DNA of 64,000 nucleotides from Kineococcus rubinsiae. Lineage in GTDB: Bacteria > Actinomycetota > Actinomycetes > Actinomycetales > Kineococcaceae. Under the pieces are notes generated by a model. The model was not told the DNA's origin and made no database searches. It worked only from the letters and a program-made list of their open reading frames with translations. The stretch is from contig NZ_VWPY01000002.1 in the NCBI RefSeq assembly GCF_011839805.1, forward strand, positions 124,001-188,000, given 5' to 3'. A program made the position numbers and the translations under genes. Shown piece by piece: positions 15,823 to 24,791 of the stretch (position 1 is the first letter of the stretch; the number at the start of each line of letters is the position of its first letter).

Positions 15823-18800
15823 GCGGCCGCCCCGATCGCGAGCAGGACCTGGCCGGGGGACACGGGCTGGCCCGGGCGCACGTACACCTCGAGCACCTCC
15901 CCGGACACGGGTGCGGTCATGGCCGTCTCCATCTTCATCGCCTCCAGGGCCAGCACGCGGTCGCCGCTGGCCACCCGGTCGCCCGCCGCGGCGCTGACCT
16001 GCCACACGGTCGAGGAGAACGGGGCCCGCACGGCCGTCGCACCGGCGGGCAGCTCCACCTGCGCGGGGGCCGGCGGCGGCGGGGGTTCGGGCTTGACGTC
16101 GAACTCCCCGGACGCGCGCCACCGGTCCTTCTCCGCCGCGAACGCCGCGGCCTGGGTGGCGCGGAACGCGGCGATCGAGGAGGCGTTCTCCGCGAGGAAG
16201 GCCTCGTGCGCGGCGAGCGCGAACGTGCCGTCCTCCGTCTCGAACTCCCCGCGGCCCGCGTCGGTCTCGGCGCGCAGCTCCAGCAGCTCCTCCGCCGAGA
16301 CGGGGTACCACTCGATGCGGTCGAACGGGCGCAGCGCCCACGGGTCCCCCGTGAACAGCCCGCCGCGCCGGAACCGGTTCCACACCTGCACCGTGCGGCC
16401 GACGAACTGGTACCCGCCGGGGCCCTCCATGCCGTACACGCACAGGTAGGCGCCGCCGATGCCGACGGAGTTCTCCGCCGTCCACGTCCGGGCCGGGTTG
16501 TACTTCGTCGTCACCAGCCGGTGGCGCGGGTCCAGCGGCGTCGCCACGGGGGCCCCGAGGTAGACGTCGCCGAGGCCCAGGACGAGGTAGGAGGCGTCGA
16601 ACACGGTGCGGTGCACGTCGTCGACGGAGTCCAGGCCGTTGATGCGCCGGATGAACTCGATGTTCGACGGCGTCCACGGGGCGTCGTCGCGCACGCCGGC
16701 GACGTAGCGCTCGATGGCCAGGCGCGTCGCCGGGTCGTCCCACGACAGGGGGAGCCGGACGCGGCGCGAGGGCACGACGAGCTCGGAGGTGACCGGCAGG
16801 TCCTCCTCCAGCTCGCGCAGCAGCCCGACGAGGGAGCTGGCGCGCACGACCGCGGGGTCGGTGTGCACCTGCAGGGAGCGGATCCCCGGGGTGACGTCGA
16901 CGATCCCGGCCGGGGCGGCGGCCGCCAGCGCCTCCTGCAGGGCGTGCACCCGCATCCGGAGCCCGAGGTCGAGGACCTGCTCGCCGTACTCGACGAGGAG
17001 GTTGTCGTCGCCGTCGCGGCGGTAGGTCACCGCCGGGCGGCCCGGCGCGGGCGCGGTGCGGCCCAGCACGCCGTCGTCGCCGTCCCCGCCGGGTGCGGGG
17101 GGTGTCGGCGCGCCGCGGTGCGCGTCCAGGGCGGCGGCCGCGGCCTCGCGCACGGGGACGAAGCGCACCCGGTCTCCCGGGCGCAGCTGCCCGAGCTTCC
17201 ACAGGTCGCCGCTGGCGACCACCGCGGGGCAGACGAAGCCCCCGAGGCTCGGCCCGTCGGGGCCCAGCACGATCGGGGTGTCGCCCGTGAAGTCGAGCGA
17301 GCCCACGGCGTAGGGGGTGTCGTGGATGTTCGAGGGGTGCAGCCCGGCCTCGCCGCCGTCCTCGCGCGCCCAGGCCGGGCGCGGCCCGATCAGCCGGACC
17401 CCCGTGCGCGCCGAGTTCAGGTGGACCTCGTAGTCGGTGGCGTACAGGACGTCCACGTCCTCGCGGGTGAAGAACTCCGGGGCCGCGTGCGGACCCTCGG
17501 TGACCGCGATCCGCCACGTGTCCGTCAGGTGCGGGCGGCGGTGCGCGGGCGTCGGGCCGCCGAGGCGGCTCAGCTGCGTGCCCGCGGGGAACGCCGGGTG
17601 GTCGGCGGCGGAGTCGGGGGAGCCGGGGCGCAGGACGTCGCCGACCTGCAGGGCGCGACCGCCGTGACCGCCGAAGCCGCCGAGGGTGAACGTCGAGGCA
17701 CTGCCCAGGTAGGGCGGGACGTCGAACCCGCCGCGCACGGCGACCGCGAGGCGCAGCCCCGGGCCGGGCGCCGTGCCGATGGCCAGCACGCCGCCCGCGG
17801 GCACCTCGAGGGGTTCCCACATCGGCACGTCGGCGCCGTCGATGCTCACCGGCGCCGGGGCCCCGGTGACGCACACGACCGTCGCCGTGGAGAACCGCAG
17901 CGTCGGGCCGGTCGCCGTGACCTCCAGGCCCGGTGCGCCCTCGGGGTTGCCGACGGCCAGGTTCGCCTCGCGCAGCGACACCGGGTCCATGGGCCCCGAC
18001 GGCGGCACGCCCACCTGCCAGTACCCCGTGCGGCCCGGCAGGTCCTGCACCGTGGTCATGGCCCCCGGGTCGAGGACGTCGACGCGGGGGTCGGGGTCCG
18101 TCGTGACGTCGAGGGTGGACGTGGAGTGCGTGGCCGAGCGCAGCGGCAGGTCGCCGACCTGGGCGCGCAGCAGGCCGAGGTTCGTCACGATGCCGTCGAC
18201 GCGGCTCGCGGTGAGCGCCTCGTCGAGCAGGTCCAGCGCGCCCTCACGCGTCGGGGCGGTGGCGATCACCTTGGCCAGCAGCGGGTCGTAGGCCGCCGAC
18301 ACCTCGGTGCCCGTCTCCACCCAGCCGTCGACGCGCACCCCGGCGAGCTCGCCCGCGCCCTGGCCGGGGAACACCGCCCGCGTCACCAGCCCGGAGCTCG
18401 GGGTGCAGCCGCGGGCGGGGTCCTCGGCGTAGACGCGGGCCTCCACGGCGTGCCCGGTGGCGCGCCAGGTGCGGCCCAGCACGTCCTGCACCCCGGACGC
18501 CCCGTCGCGGGCCAGGCGCAGCATGGCCGCCACGAGGTCGACGCCGTAGGCGAGCTCGGTGACGGGGTGCTCGACCTGCAGGCGCGTGTTCACCTCGAGG
18601 AAGGCGGCCTCCTCGCGCACCGGGTCGTAGACGAACTCGACCGTGCCGGCCGAGCGGTAGCGCACCGAGGCCATGAGGTCGTGCGCGGTCGCGGCGATCT
18701 CCCGGCGCACGGCCGCCGGCAGCGCGGGGGCCGGGGCCTCCTCGACGACCTTCTGGTTGCGCCGCTGCAGCGAGCAGTCGCGGTCCCCGATCACGGCGAT

Positions 18801-19475
18801 GCCGCCGAGGCCGTCGCCGAACACCTGCACCTCGACGTGGCGGGCGGGGCGCACGAGGCGCTCGAGGAACACCCCGGTGGAGGAGAAGCTCGCGGCCGCC
18901 TGCCGCACCACGCGGTCGTAGGCCTCGCGGACCTCGTGCTCGCTCGCGCAGGCCTGCATGCCGATCCCGCCGCCGCCGCCCGTGGCCTTGAGCATGACGG
19001 GCAGCCCGATCCGCACGGCGGCCTCGACGGCCTCCTCGGCGGAGGCCAGCAGTCCCGTGCCCGCGAGCATGGGCACGCCTGCGCGGCCCGCGAGCTCGCG
19101 GGCCGTGTGCTTGCTGCCGAAGGCGGTGATCTGCTCCGGGGTGGGGCCGACGAACGCCAGCCCCGCGGCCTCGACCGCGGCCGCGAACTCCACGTTCTCC
19201 GACAGGAACCCGTAGCCGGGGTGCACGGCACCGGCGCCGGTGGCCAGGGCCGCCTCGAGGACGGCGTCGGCGCGCAGGTAGGACTCGCGCGCCGCGGCCG
19301 GGCCGAGGCGGACGGCGGTGTCGGCCTCGCGCACGTGGGGGGCGGCCCGGTCGGCGTCGGAGAACACCGCGACGGTGCGCAGGCCGAGCTCGCGCGCCGA
19401 GCGCAGGACGCGGCGGGCGATCTCCCCGCGGTTGGCGACGAGGAGCGCGTCGAAGGCGGGCGGGGTGCTGGTCAC
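15819..19475 (-). CDS. Biotin-dependent urea/guanidine carboxylase
   Basis: A 1218-residue single-chain carboxylase. Order: biotin carboxylase (residues 1-450, LLVANRGEIARRV, KATGGGGGIGMQ, EVNTRLQVEHPVTE), KipA-like and KipI-like carboxyltransferase halves (about 500-1100, with PGRTGYWQVGVPPSGPMDP and SNIHDTPYAVGSLDFTGD), and a C-terminal biotin carrier domain with EAMKMET (biotinyl Lys1181). It carboxylates urea to allophanate or guanidine to carboxyguanidine with ATP and bicarbonate. The two DUF1989 genes upstream favour guanidine. One Asn/Asp position in the carboxyltransferase separates the two activities in characterised enzymes, but I cannot place it without an alignment. GTG start overlaps the upstream TGA. 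Confidence 0.93.
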   Translation of the reverse strand: MTSTPPAFDALLVANRGEIARRVLRSARELGLRTVAVFSDADRAAPHVREADTAVRLGPAAARESYLRADAVLEAALATGAGAVHPGYGFLSENVEFAAAVEAAGLAFVGPTPEQITAFGSKHTARELAGRAGVPMLAGTGLLASAEEAVEAAVRIGLPVMLKATGGGGGIGMQACASEHEVREAYDRVVRQAAASFSSTGVFLERLVRPARHVEVQVFGDGLGGIAVIGDRDCSLQRRNQKVVEEAPAPALPAAVRREIAATAHDLMASVRYRSAGTVEFVYDPVREEAAFLEVNTRLQVEHPVTELAYGVDLVAAMLRLARDGASGVQDVLGRTWRATGHAVEARVYAEDPARGCTPSSGLVTRAVFPGQGAGELAGVRVDGWVETGTEVSAAYDPLLAKVIATAPTREGALDLLDEALTASRVDGIVTNLGLLRAQVGDLPLRSATHSTSTLDVTTDPDPRVDVLDPGAMTTVQDLPGRTGYWQVGVPPSGPMDPVSLREANLAVGNPEGAPGLEVTATGPTLRFSTATVVCVTGAPAPVSIDGADVPMWEPLEVPAGGVLAIGTAPGPGLRLAVAVRGGFDVPPYLGSASTFTLGGFGGHGGRALQVGDVLRPGSPDSAADHPAFPAGTQLSRLGGPTPAHRRPHLTDTWRIAVTEGPHAAPEFFTREDVDVLYATDYEVHLNSARTGVRLIGPRPAWAREDGGEAGLHPSNIHDTPYAVGSLDFTGDTPIVLGPDGPSLGGFVCPAVVASGDLWKLGQLRPGDRVRFVPVREAAAAALDAHRGAPTPPAPGGDGDDGVLGRTAPAPGRPAVTYRRDGDDNLLVEYGEQVLDLGLRMRVHALQEALAAAAPAGIVDVTPGIRSLQVHTDPAVVRASSLVGLLRELEEDLPVTSELVVPSRRVRLPLSWDDPATRLAIERYVAGVRDDAPWTPSNIEFIRRINGLDSVDDVHRTVFDASYLVLGLGDVYLGAPVATPLDPRHRLVTTKYNPARTWTAENSVGIGGAYLCVYGMEGPGGYQFVGRTVQVWNRFRRGGLFTGDPWALRPFDRIEWYPVSAEELLELRAETDAGRGEFETEDGTFALAAHEAFLAENASSIAAFRATQAAAFAAEKDRWRASGEFDVKPEPPPPPAPAQVELPAGATAVRAPFSSTVWQVSAAAGDRVASGDRVLALEAMKMETAMTAPVSGEVLEVYVRPGQPVSPGQVLLAIGAAA

Positions 19476-20179
19476 GAGGTGGGCTCCGGGGCGGTCGTCG
19501 ACGCGTCGGTCGTGGTGGTGCGGGGGCGGGTCACGAGCATCCGCAGCGGCGTCGGGTTGAACGCGTTGCAGGGGTTGTTGACCTGGGGGCAGTTCGACAC
19601 GACCACGAGGACGTCCATCTCGGCCCGCACCGCGACCCGCTTGCCGGGGCCGGAGATGCCGTCGACGATGCCGAGCGAGCCGTCGGCCTCGACGGGGACG
19701 TTCATGAACCAGTTGAGGTTCGAGACGAGGTCGCGCGCCCCGAGGCCGTGCTTCGCGGCCTCGGCGAGGAAGTTCTCCCGGCAGCCGTGCTGGAACGCCG
19801 TGTGGTGGCCGTAGCGCAGGGTGTTGGACTCCTTGCCGCACGCGCCGCCGATGGTGTCCTGGCGGGCGACCTCGTTGCCCACCACCGTCATCAGCGGGGT
19901 CCCGAGGCCGCTGCGCAGCACGGTGCCCTGGCGCACGTAGGCGTTGCCCTGCCACGTGAGGGTGTCGGGGACGCTGTAGCGCTCGGTGGTGTCGTGGGCG
20001 TTGAACACGAGGCAGTCGGCCGACTGGTTGCCGCCGACGTCGACGATGGTGAGGACGTCGCCGGCCGAGACGACGGCCGACCAGGGAGCGCGGGGTGCGA
20101 CGCGCTCGTCGAGGACGACGTCGCCGTCCACGAGGGGAGAACCCCAGTCGAGACGGCTGGTGCTGGTGGTGGTGGTCAT
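19472..20179 (-). CDS. DUF1989 protein, carboxyguanidine deiminase subunit (urea carboxylase-associated)
   Basis: A 235-residue protein of the family long labelled urea amidolyase-associated and later shown to form a heteromeric carboxyguanidine deiminase. Family motifs include GGNQSADCLVFNAHDTTERYS, GGACGKESN and NCPQVNNPCNAFNPTP, with several conserved Cys and His residues. The ATG overlaps the TGA of the sister gene (ATGA) and its own stop overlaps the carboxylase start. It would convert carboxyguanidine to allophanate together with the neighbouring DUF1989 protein. Which subunit is CgdA and which CgdB is not decided here. Confidence 0.82.
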   Translation of the reverse strand: MTTTTSTSRLDWGSPLVDGDVVLDERVAPRAPWSAVVSAGDVLTIVDVGGNQSADCLVFNAHDTTERYSVPDTLTWQGNAYVRQGTVLRSGLGTPLMTVVGNEVARQDTIGGACGKESNTLRYGHHTAFQHGCRENFLAEAAKHGLGARDLVSNLNWFMNVPVEADGSLGIVDGISGPGKRVAVRAEMDVLVVVSNCPQVNNPCNAFNPTPLRMLVTRPRTTTTDASTTAPEPTS

Positions 20180-21045
20180 GCGAGGCCCCGGGCTCCCAGG
20201 TGGTCGAGGGTGTTCAGGTAGGCCCGCCGGCGCTCCGGCGAGGCCGAGAACCGCGCGTCGGCGGGGGTGGTGGGCTGGGCGCGCCAGGCGTGCACGCGCA
20301 GCGGCCCGACGACGTAGTCCTCGCGCGGGTCCAGCGGGTGCGGGACGTTCGCGAGGAGCACCACGAGCGGCACCTCCGCGAGCAGGTCGACGCTCGCCCC
20401 GGGGCCCGCGGAACCCAGCCAGCGGAACCCACCGTCGGCCTCCACGCGCACGCCCTGGAAGAACGAGACGCTCGGCGGCAGGTCGCGCGGGCCGAGGCCG
20501 TGCTTGGCGGCCGCCAGCGTGAACAGCGCGCGCCCCGAGGGCGTCGGCCCCTCGGGGGCCGGGTCGCCGTGTCGGGCCCGGACCCACGCGTCCGACGACG
20601 TGCCGCAGAAGGCGTCGTGGTGGCCGGAGGTGTCGGCGACGACGGTGGCGAGGACTCGGCCCTCGCCGGACAGCAGCGGGTGCCCCTCGCCCAGGTAGGC
20701 CTGCCACGGGATCTTCTGGGTGTCGGCGACGTTCAGCCGCTCCCACGGCTCGAGCGCGGAGAACACCAGGACGTGCGCGCACGCGTCGCCCGTGACGTCC
20801 TCCAGCCGCAGCCGCGTCCCGCGGGCCAGGACCTTGTGGGTGTAACCGCCGGGGGCGACGGTCTCCGCCCACGTCAGCATCTCGGGGTCCACACCCGCGG
20901 GCGGGTGGGGGCTCGACGACGCCGGCACGTGGGGCATCCAGTCCGAGCGCAGGCCCTCCTGGGCGCGGGCGTCGGCGCGGGCCGCGAGGACGCTCGCGGT
21001 GTCGCGGGCCCCCGTCGCGGGGGAGGTGGGGGACGGGGCGGTCAC
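20176..21045 (-). CDS. DUF1989 protein, second carboxyguanidine deiminase subunit
   Basis: A 289-residue DUF1989 protein, longer than its neighbour because of an N-terminal extension of about 50 residues. Motifs: GDACAHVLVFSALEPWERLN, KIPWQAYLGEGHPLLS, GHHDAFCGTSS and PSVSFFQGVRVEADG. It lacks the NQSAD motif of the sister protein, consistent with two different subunits. It starts with a GTG that overlaps the permease stop. Together with the following gene it marks this operon as a guanidine degradation operon in current understanding. Confidence 0.8.
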   Translation of the reverse strand: MTAPSPTSPATGARDTASVLAARADARAQEGLRSDWMPHVPASSSPHPPAGVDPEMLTWAETVAPGGYTHKVLARGTRLRLEDVTGDACAHVLVFSALEPWERLNVADTQKIPWQAYLGEGHPLLSGEGRVLATVVADTSGHHDAFCGTSSDAWVRARHGDPAPEGPTPSGRALFTLAAAKHGLGPRDLPPSVSFFQGVRVEADGGFRWLGSAGPGASVDLLAEVPLVVLLANVPHPLDPREDYVVGPLRVHAWRAQPTTPADARFSASPERRRAYLNTLDHLGARGLA

Positions 21046-22664
21046 GGGGCGCTCACCTCGGCGGGCTGGGGGGCGGGGACGGCCACGGCGCCGAGCACGA
21101 TGGCCCCGCCGTGGCGGACGCGGTTGCGCCAGTGCACGAGGGCACCGACGACCAGCGAGGTCGCGATGAACAGCAGGGCGCTCCACTGCAGCCACCACGT
21201 GCCGCCGGTCAGGTCGTAGACGGCCGCCCGCGGCCACGCCAGGTTGACGACCATCACCGCCTGGAACAGCACGGCGACGGCGTTGACGGCGATCCCGGCG
21301 CGGCCCAGGGAGAACAGCGGCCGGCCGTCCTCGTCGGTGCGCCCGGCCGCGAAGCCGACGGCGTCCAGGCCGGCCTGCGGCGCGCGGGCCTGCCGGACGC
21401 GGGTGACGAGCAGGGGCAGCGTGACGCCCAGGTAGGCCAGGTAGAGCATCGCGATGCACAGGCTGGCCAGGGCGGTGAACACCGCGCTCTGGTTCCAGTT
21501 CACGGCCAGCGCGATCGCGGCGCCGACGCCGACGACGACGGACGTCGCGACGGGAGTGCCCGTGCGGGCGGACACCGCTCCGAGGACGCCCGAGAACGGC
21601 AGCGCGCGCTCGCGGGCCATCGAGAACATCATCCGCGAGCCCGACGTCTGCACCGCCAGGGTGCAGGCGAAGACCGCGACGGCGACCGCGACGAGGAGGA
21701 TCCGCCCGCCCACGTCGCCCAGCCGCGTGGTCAGGACGCCGGCCAGGCCGCCCGAGGCGAGGGTGCCGTCGGTGAGGCTCGGCGCCGCGATCAGACCCGC
21801 GACGATGAGCAGCAGACCGCCCAGGCCCGAGAGGGTCAGGGCCCGCAGGATCGTGCGGGGGGTGGTGCGGCGCGGGGCGTGGGTCTCCTCGGAGAGCTCG
21901 CCGGCGGAGTCGAAGCCGACCATGACGTAGGCCGCCATGAGCGAGGACGCGAGCCACAGCGGGAGGTAGGTGCCGGGTGACGCGCCCTCGGTGGTGACGA
22001 CGACGGCGGGGCTGCGCTCGGCGTGCGTGGCCAGCGCCACGACGAGGGCGACGACGCCGAGGATCTCGATGACCACCCCGACGCTGGTGAGCATGGCCAT
22101 CAGGCGCACGCCGATGATGCTGATGACCGTCGTGACGACCAGGAGCAGCACGCCCAGGACGACGGCGTTCTGCGCGCCGGTCGCGCTCGTGGGGGAGGAG
22201 TCGGCACCGGACCCGCCGACGAGCTGGAAGCCGGACCAGATGGCGGGCAGCACGGCCTGCAGCGCGATGGCGGCGGTCGCGACGGTGAGGACCTGCCCGA
22301 TCACCATGATCCAGCCGGTGAACCACCCGGTGTCCGTGCCCGCCAGGCGGGAGGACCACTGGAAGATGGCGCCGGAGATCGGGTAGCGGGCGGCGAGCTC
22401 GGCGAAGCACAGGGCGACGAGCAGCTGGCCGGCGAAGACCGCGGGCCAGGTCCAGAAGAACCCGGCGCCGCCGAAGCTGAACCCCAGGCCGAAGAGCTGG
22501 AACACGGTCGTGAGGATCGAGACGAACGAGAACCCCGCCGCGAACGACGCGAACGAGCCCACGCCGCGGTGCAGCCGCTGGTCGTAGCCGAACGTCGCGA
22601 GGTCGTGGTGGTCTCCCGGGCCGGTGGGGCTCGCGGGGGCGGGACGCGGTGCGGGAACGGTCAT
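21042..22664 (-). CDS. APC-superfamily permease (amino acid/amine type)
   Basis: A 540-residue membrane protein with about twelve hydrophobic segments. The N-terminal HRGVGSFASFAAGFSFVSI and GFDSAGELSEETHAPRRTTP are typical of the amino acid-polyamine-organocation superfamily. As first gene of the operon encoding a carboxylase and allophanate hydrolase it most likely imports the nitrogen source (guanidine or urea). The ATG at 22664 is the first start ahead of the conserved region. Upstream lie a 26-bp palindrome and a GlnR-like box. Confidence 0.87.
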   Translation of the reverse strand: MTVPAPRPAPASPTGPGDHHDLATFGYDQRLHRGVGSFASFAAGFSFVSILTTVFQLFGLGFSFGGAGFFWTWPAVFAGQLLVALCFAELAARYPISGAIFQWSSRLAGTDTGWFTGWIMVIGQVLTVATAAIALQAVLPAIWSGFQLVGGSGADSSPTSATGAQNAVVLGVLLLVVTTVISIIGVRLMAMLTSVGVVIEILGVVALVVALATHAERSPAVVVTTEGASPGTYLPLWLASSLMAAYVMVGFDSAGELSEETHAPRRTTPRTILRALTLSGLGGLLLIVAGLIAAPSLTDGTLASGGLAGVLTTRLGDVGGRILLVAVAVAVFACTLAVQTSGSRMMFSMARERALPFSGVLGAVSARTGTPVATSVVVGVGAAIALAVNWNQSAVFTALASLCIAMLYLAYLGVTLPLLVTRVRQARAPQAGLDAVGFAAGRTDEDGRPLFSLGRAGIAVNAVAVLFQAVMVVNLAWPRAAVYDLTGGTWWLQWSALLFIATSLVVGALVHWRNRVRHGGAIVLGAVAVPAPQPAEVSAP

Positions 22665-22692
22665 GGGGGGTGCCCTCGGTTCGGCCGGCGCT

Positions 22693-22718
22693 CCATACCT
22701 GTCGGGCGACAGGTATGG
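22693..22718. promoter_or_regulatory. 26-bp perfect palindrome, candidate TetR operator
   Basis: CCATACCTGTC, then GGGC, then GACAGGTATGG: 11-bp perfect arms with a 4-bp centre, 29 bp upstream of the permease start. Likely operator of the operon's own TetR protein; it could also fold as an RNA hairpin in the leader. Confidence 0.65.
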
Positions 22719-22740
22719 ACCCAAGTCTCGCCAGGGGGGT

Positions 22741-22767
22741 GTTGCGTCCGTGTTTCCCGGTGGTGAA
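22741..22767 (-). promoter_or_regulatory. GlnR-box-like sequence
   Basis: On the minus strand the order is TTCAC, 6 nt, GAAAC, 6 nt, GCAAC. The actinobacterial GlnR consensus alternates GTnAC and GAAAC at 6-nt spacing, so one subsite matches fully and two with one mismatch. Nitrogen control of this operon would make biological sense. Confidence 0.4.
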
Positions 22768-22918
22768 ACCTGCGTTGCCGCGCCGGGGGCGACCACCGCG
22801 GTCCGCGTGCGCCCGAGCGGGCCGGACGGCGGCACTCTGCCCACTCCCGCGGGCCCCGGCTGGGCGCATGTGCCACCCGGTGGTCCCGATCGTGACCGGC
22901 CCGCGCGGCGCGGCGGTG

Positions 22919-22947
22919 TTGGAGCGCACCCGCGCATCCCCTAACGT
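22919..22947 (+). promoter_or_regulatory. Promoter of the peptide importer operon
   Basis: TTGGAG (22919-22924), 17 bp, TAACGT (22942-22947): a good housekeeping-type promoter, with transcription expected near 22954. The rest of the 347-bp divergent region 22665-23011 holds the palindrome and the GlnR-like box; nothing else was seen. Confidence 0.6.
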
Positions 22948-23011
22948 CCTCCTCGCTGTGCGCGCCTCGCGCAGCGCAGGACCTCCGCTGGAGAAGAGAA
23001 CGAGGACGCCG

Positions 23012-24730
23012 ATGCCCGAGTCGCTGAAGCCCGAGACGACGCAGCCGACCCGACCCACCCGACGCGCATTCACCCTCGCGTCCCTGTCGGTGGCCGCCCT
23101 GGCCACCGCGAGCGCGTGCGCCGAGAGCGAGCGCGAGAGCGGGAGCGGGGAGAGCAGCAGCAGCGGCGGCGGCAGCGAGGTCGACACCTTCGTCTTCGGC
23201 GGCTCGGCCGACCCGGACTCCCTGGACCCGACGTTCGCCTCCGACGGCGAGACCTTCCGCGTCAGCCGGCAGATCTTCGAGGGCCTGATCTCGACCAAGC
23301 CCGGCACCACCGAGCTCGCCCCCGGGCTGGCCACGAAGTGGGACGCCTCCGAGGACGGCCTGAGCTACACGTTCACGCTGCAGGAGGGCGTCACCTTCTC
23401 CAACGGCAAGCCGTTCGACGCCGCGGCCGTCGTCGCGAACTTCGAGCGCTGGTACAACCTGCGCGGCCTCGCCCAAGGCGAGGACCTCGCGTACTACTAC
23501 CGCTCCATCTTCCGCGGCTTCAAGATCAACGACGACCCCGCGCTGACCACCAGCCTCTACGCGGGCTCGACCGCCAACCCCGACGGCACCGTGACGGTCA
23601 ACCTCACGAGCCCCTTCGCCGGGTTCCTCGCCTCGCTGACCCTGCCCGCGTTCGGCATGCAGGAGACGGGCGCCGTCGAGGCCGGTGGCGGCAACGGCAC
23701 CGACGGCAGCGACCCCCGCCAGAGCGCGTACGCCACGACCGGCCCGGTCGGCACCGGCCCGTTCGTGTTCAGCGCGTGGGAGCGCGGCCAGCAGCTCACG
23801 CTGAAGCGCAACGACACCTACTGGGGCGAGAAGGCGAAGGTCGCCACGGCCATCGTCCGCTTCATCTCCGACGGCACCGCCCGCCGCCAGGCCCTGCAGA
23901 ACGGCGACATCGACGGCTACGACCTCGTCGCCCCCGCCGACGTCGAGACGCTCAAGAGCGGCGACTTCCAGGTCCAGAACCGCCCGGCGTTCAACATCCT
24001 CTACCTGGGCATCAACCAGGCGGCCCCGGGCCTGGGCGACCTCAAGGTCCGCCAGGCGATCGCCCACGCGATCGACAAGGACGCCGTCGTGAAGAACTCC
24101 CTGCCCGAGGGCACGAAGGCCGCCACGCAGTTCGTGCCGGACAACGTCATCGGCTACAACAAGGACGTCACGACCTACGCGTACGACCCGGACGCGGCCA
24201 AGAAGCTGCTCGCCGAGGCGGGTCAGGCGAGCCTCGCCCTGAAGTTCAACTACCCGACCGGCGTCTCGCGGCCCTACATGCCGAACCCGGAGACGATCTA
24301 CAAGGCGATCTCCAGCCAGCTCACGGCCGTCGGGATCCAGATCACCCCCGTCGCGGAGCAGTGGAACCCCAACTACCTGGGCACCGTGCAGGGCGGGGCG
24401 GACCACGGCGTCCACCTGCTCGGCTGGACCGGCGACTACAACGACCCCGACAACTTCGTCGGCGTGTTCTTCGGCGCGCAGACGAACGAGTGGGGCTTCA
24501 ACGACCAGGGCCTGTTCGATGCCCTGGCCAAGGCGCGCACGGCGACCAGCGAGGACGCCCAGGTCAGCGCCTACGAGGACATCAACGAGCAGATCATGAC
24601 GCTGCTGCCGGGCATCCCGATCGCCAGCCCGGTGCCGTCGCTGGCCTTCGCGCCCGGGGTCGACGGCTACACCGCCAGCCCCGTCCAGGACGAGGTCTGG
24701 AACCTCGTCTCGGTGAGCAAGGACAGCTGA
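23012..24730 (+). CDS. Peptide-type ABC transporter substrate-binding lipoprotein
   Basis: A 572-residue SBP_bac_5 (DppA/OppA) protein. The signal contains a twin arginine (R17-R18) and a cysteine at residue 36 after TASA, followed by a Ser/Gly-rich linker, so it is a lipoprotein. Mature-part motifs are typical: DSLDPTF, GLATKWDASEDGLSYTF, VGTGPFVFSAWERGQQLTLKRND and NILYLGINQ. GAGGA precedes the ATG. It heads a complete importer operon. Ligand (peptide, nickel chelate or other) is not predictable; proximity to the guanidine operon suggests a nitrogen-related role only weakly. Confidence 0.92.
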   Translation: MPESLKPETTQPTRPTRRAFTLASLSVAALATASACAESERESGSGESSSSGGGSEVDTFVFGGSADPDSLDPTFASDGETFRVSRQIFEGLISTKPGTTELAPGLATKWDASEDGLSYTFTLQEGVTFSNGKPFDAAAVVANFERWYNLRGLAQGEDLAYYYRSIFRGFKINDDPALTTSLYAGSTANPDGTVTVNLTSPFAGFLASLTLPAFGMQETGAVEAGGGNGTDGSDPRQSAYATTGPVGTGPFVFSAWERGQQLTLKRNDTYWGEKAKVATAIVRFISDGTARRQALQNGDIDGYDLVAPADVETLKSGDFQVQNRPAFNILYLGINQAAPGLGDLKVRQAIAHAIDKDAVVKNSLPEGTKAATQFVPDNVIGYNKDVTTYAYDPDAAKKLLAEAGQASLALKFNYPTGVSRPYMPNPETIYKAISSQLTAVGIQITPVAEQWNPNYLGTVQGGADHGVHLLGWTGDYNDPDNFVGVFFGAQTNEWGFNDQGLFDALAKARTATSEDAQVSAYEDINEQIMTLLPGIPIASPVPSLAFAPGVDGYTASPVQDEVWNLVSVSKDS

Positions 24731-24791
24731 TGACGGGTGCCGGACGACGGCGCGTGCCGTCGCGTGGACCCGCCGGGAACGGGGCGCGAGG

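Noticed and set aside
16206-19814. A 1202-codon open frame on the plus strand inside the carboxylase gene, and similar very long antisense frames (for example 58847-63790)
   Set aside because: These are the mirror frames expected in 75% GC DNA. Their translations are low-complexity Arg/Gly/Ala/His mixtures without domains, while the opposite strand encodes complete known enzymes.
22665-23011. Guanidine (ykkC) riboswitch before the guanidine/urea operon
   Set aside because: I looked on the minus strand for the conserved ykkC blocks and found none; the dyad present is a simple inverted repeat better explained as an operator.
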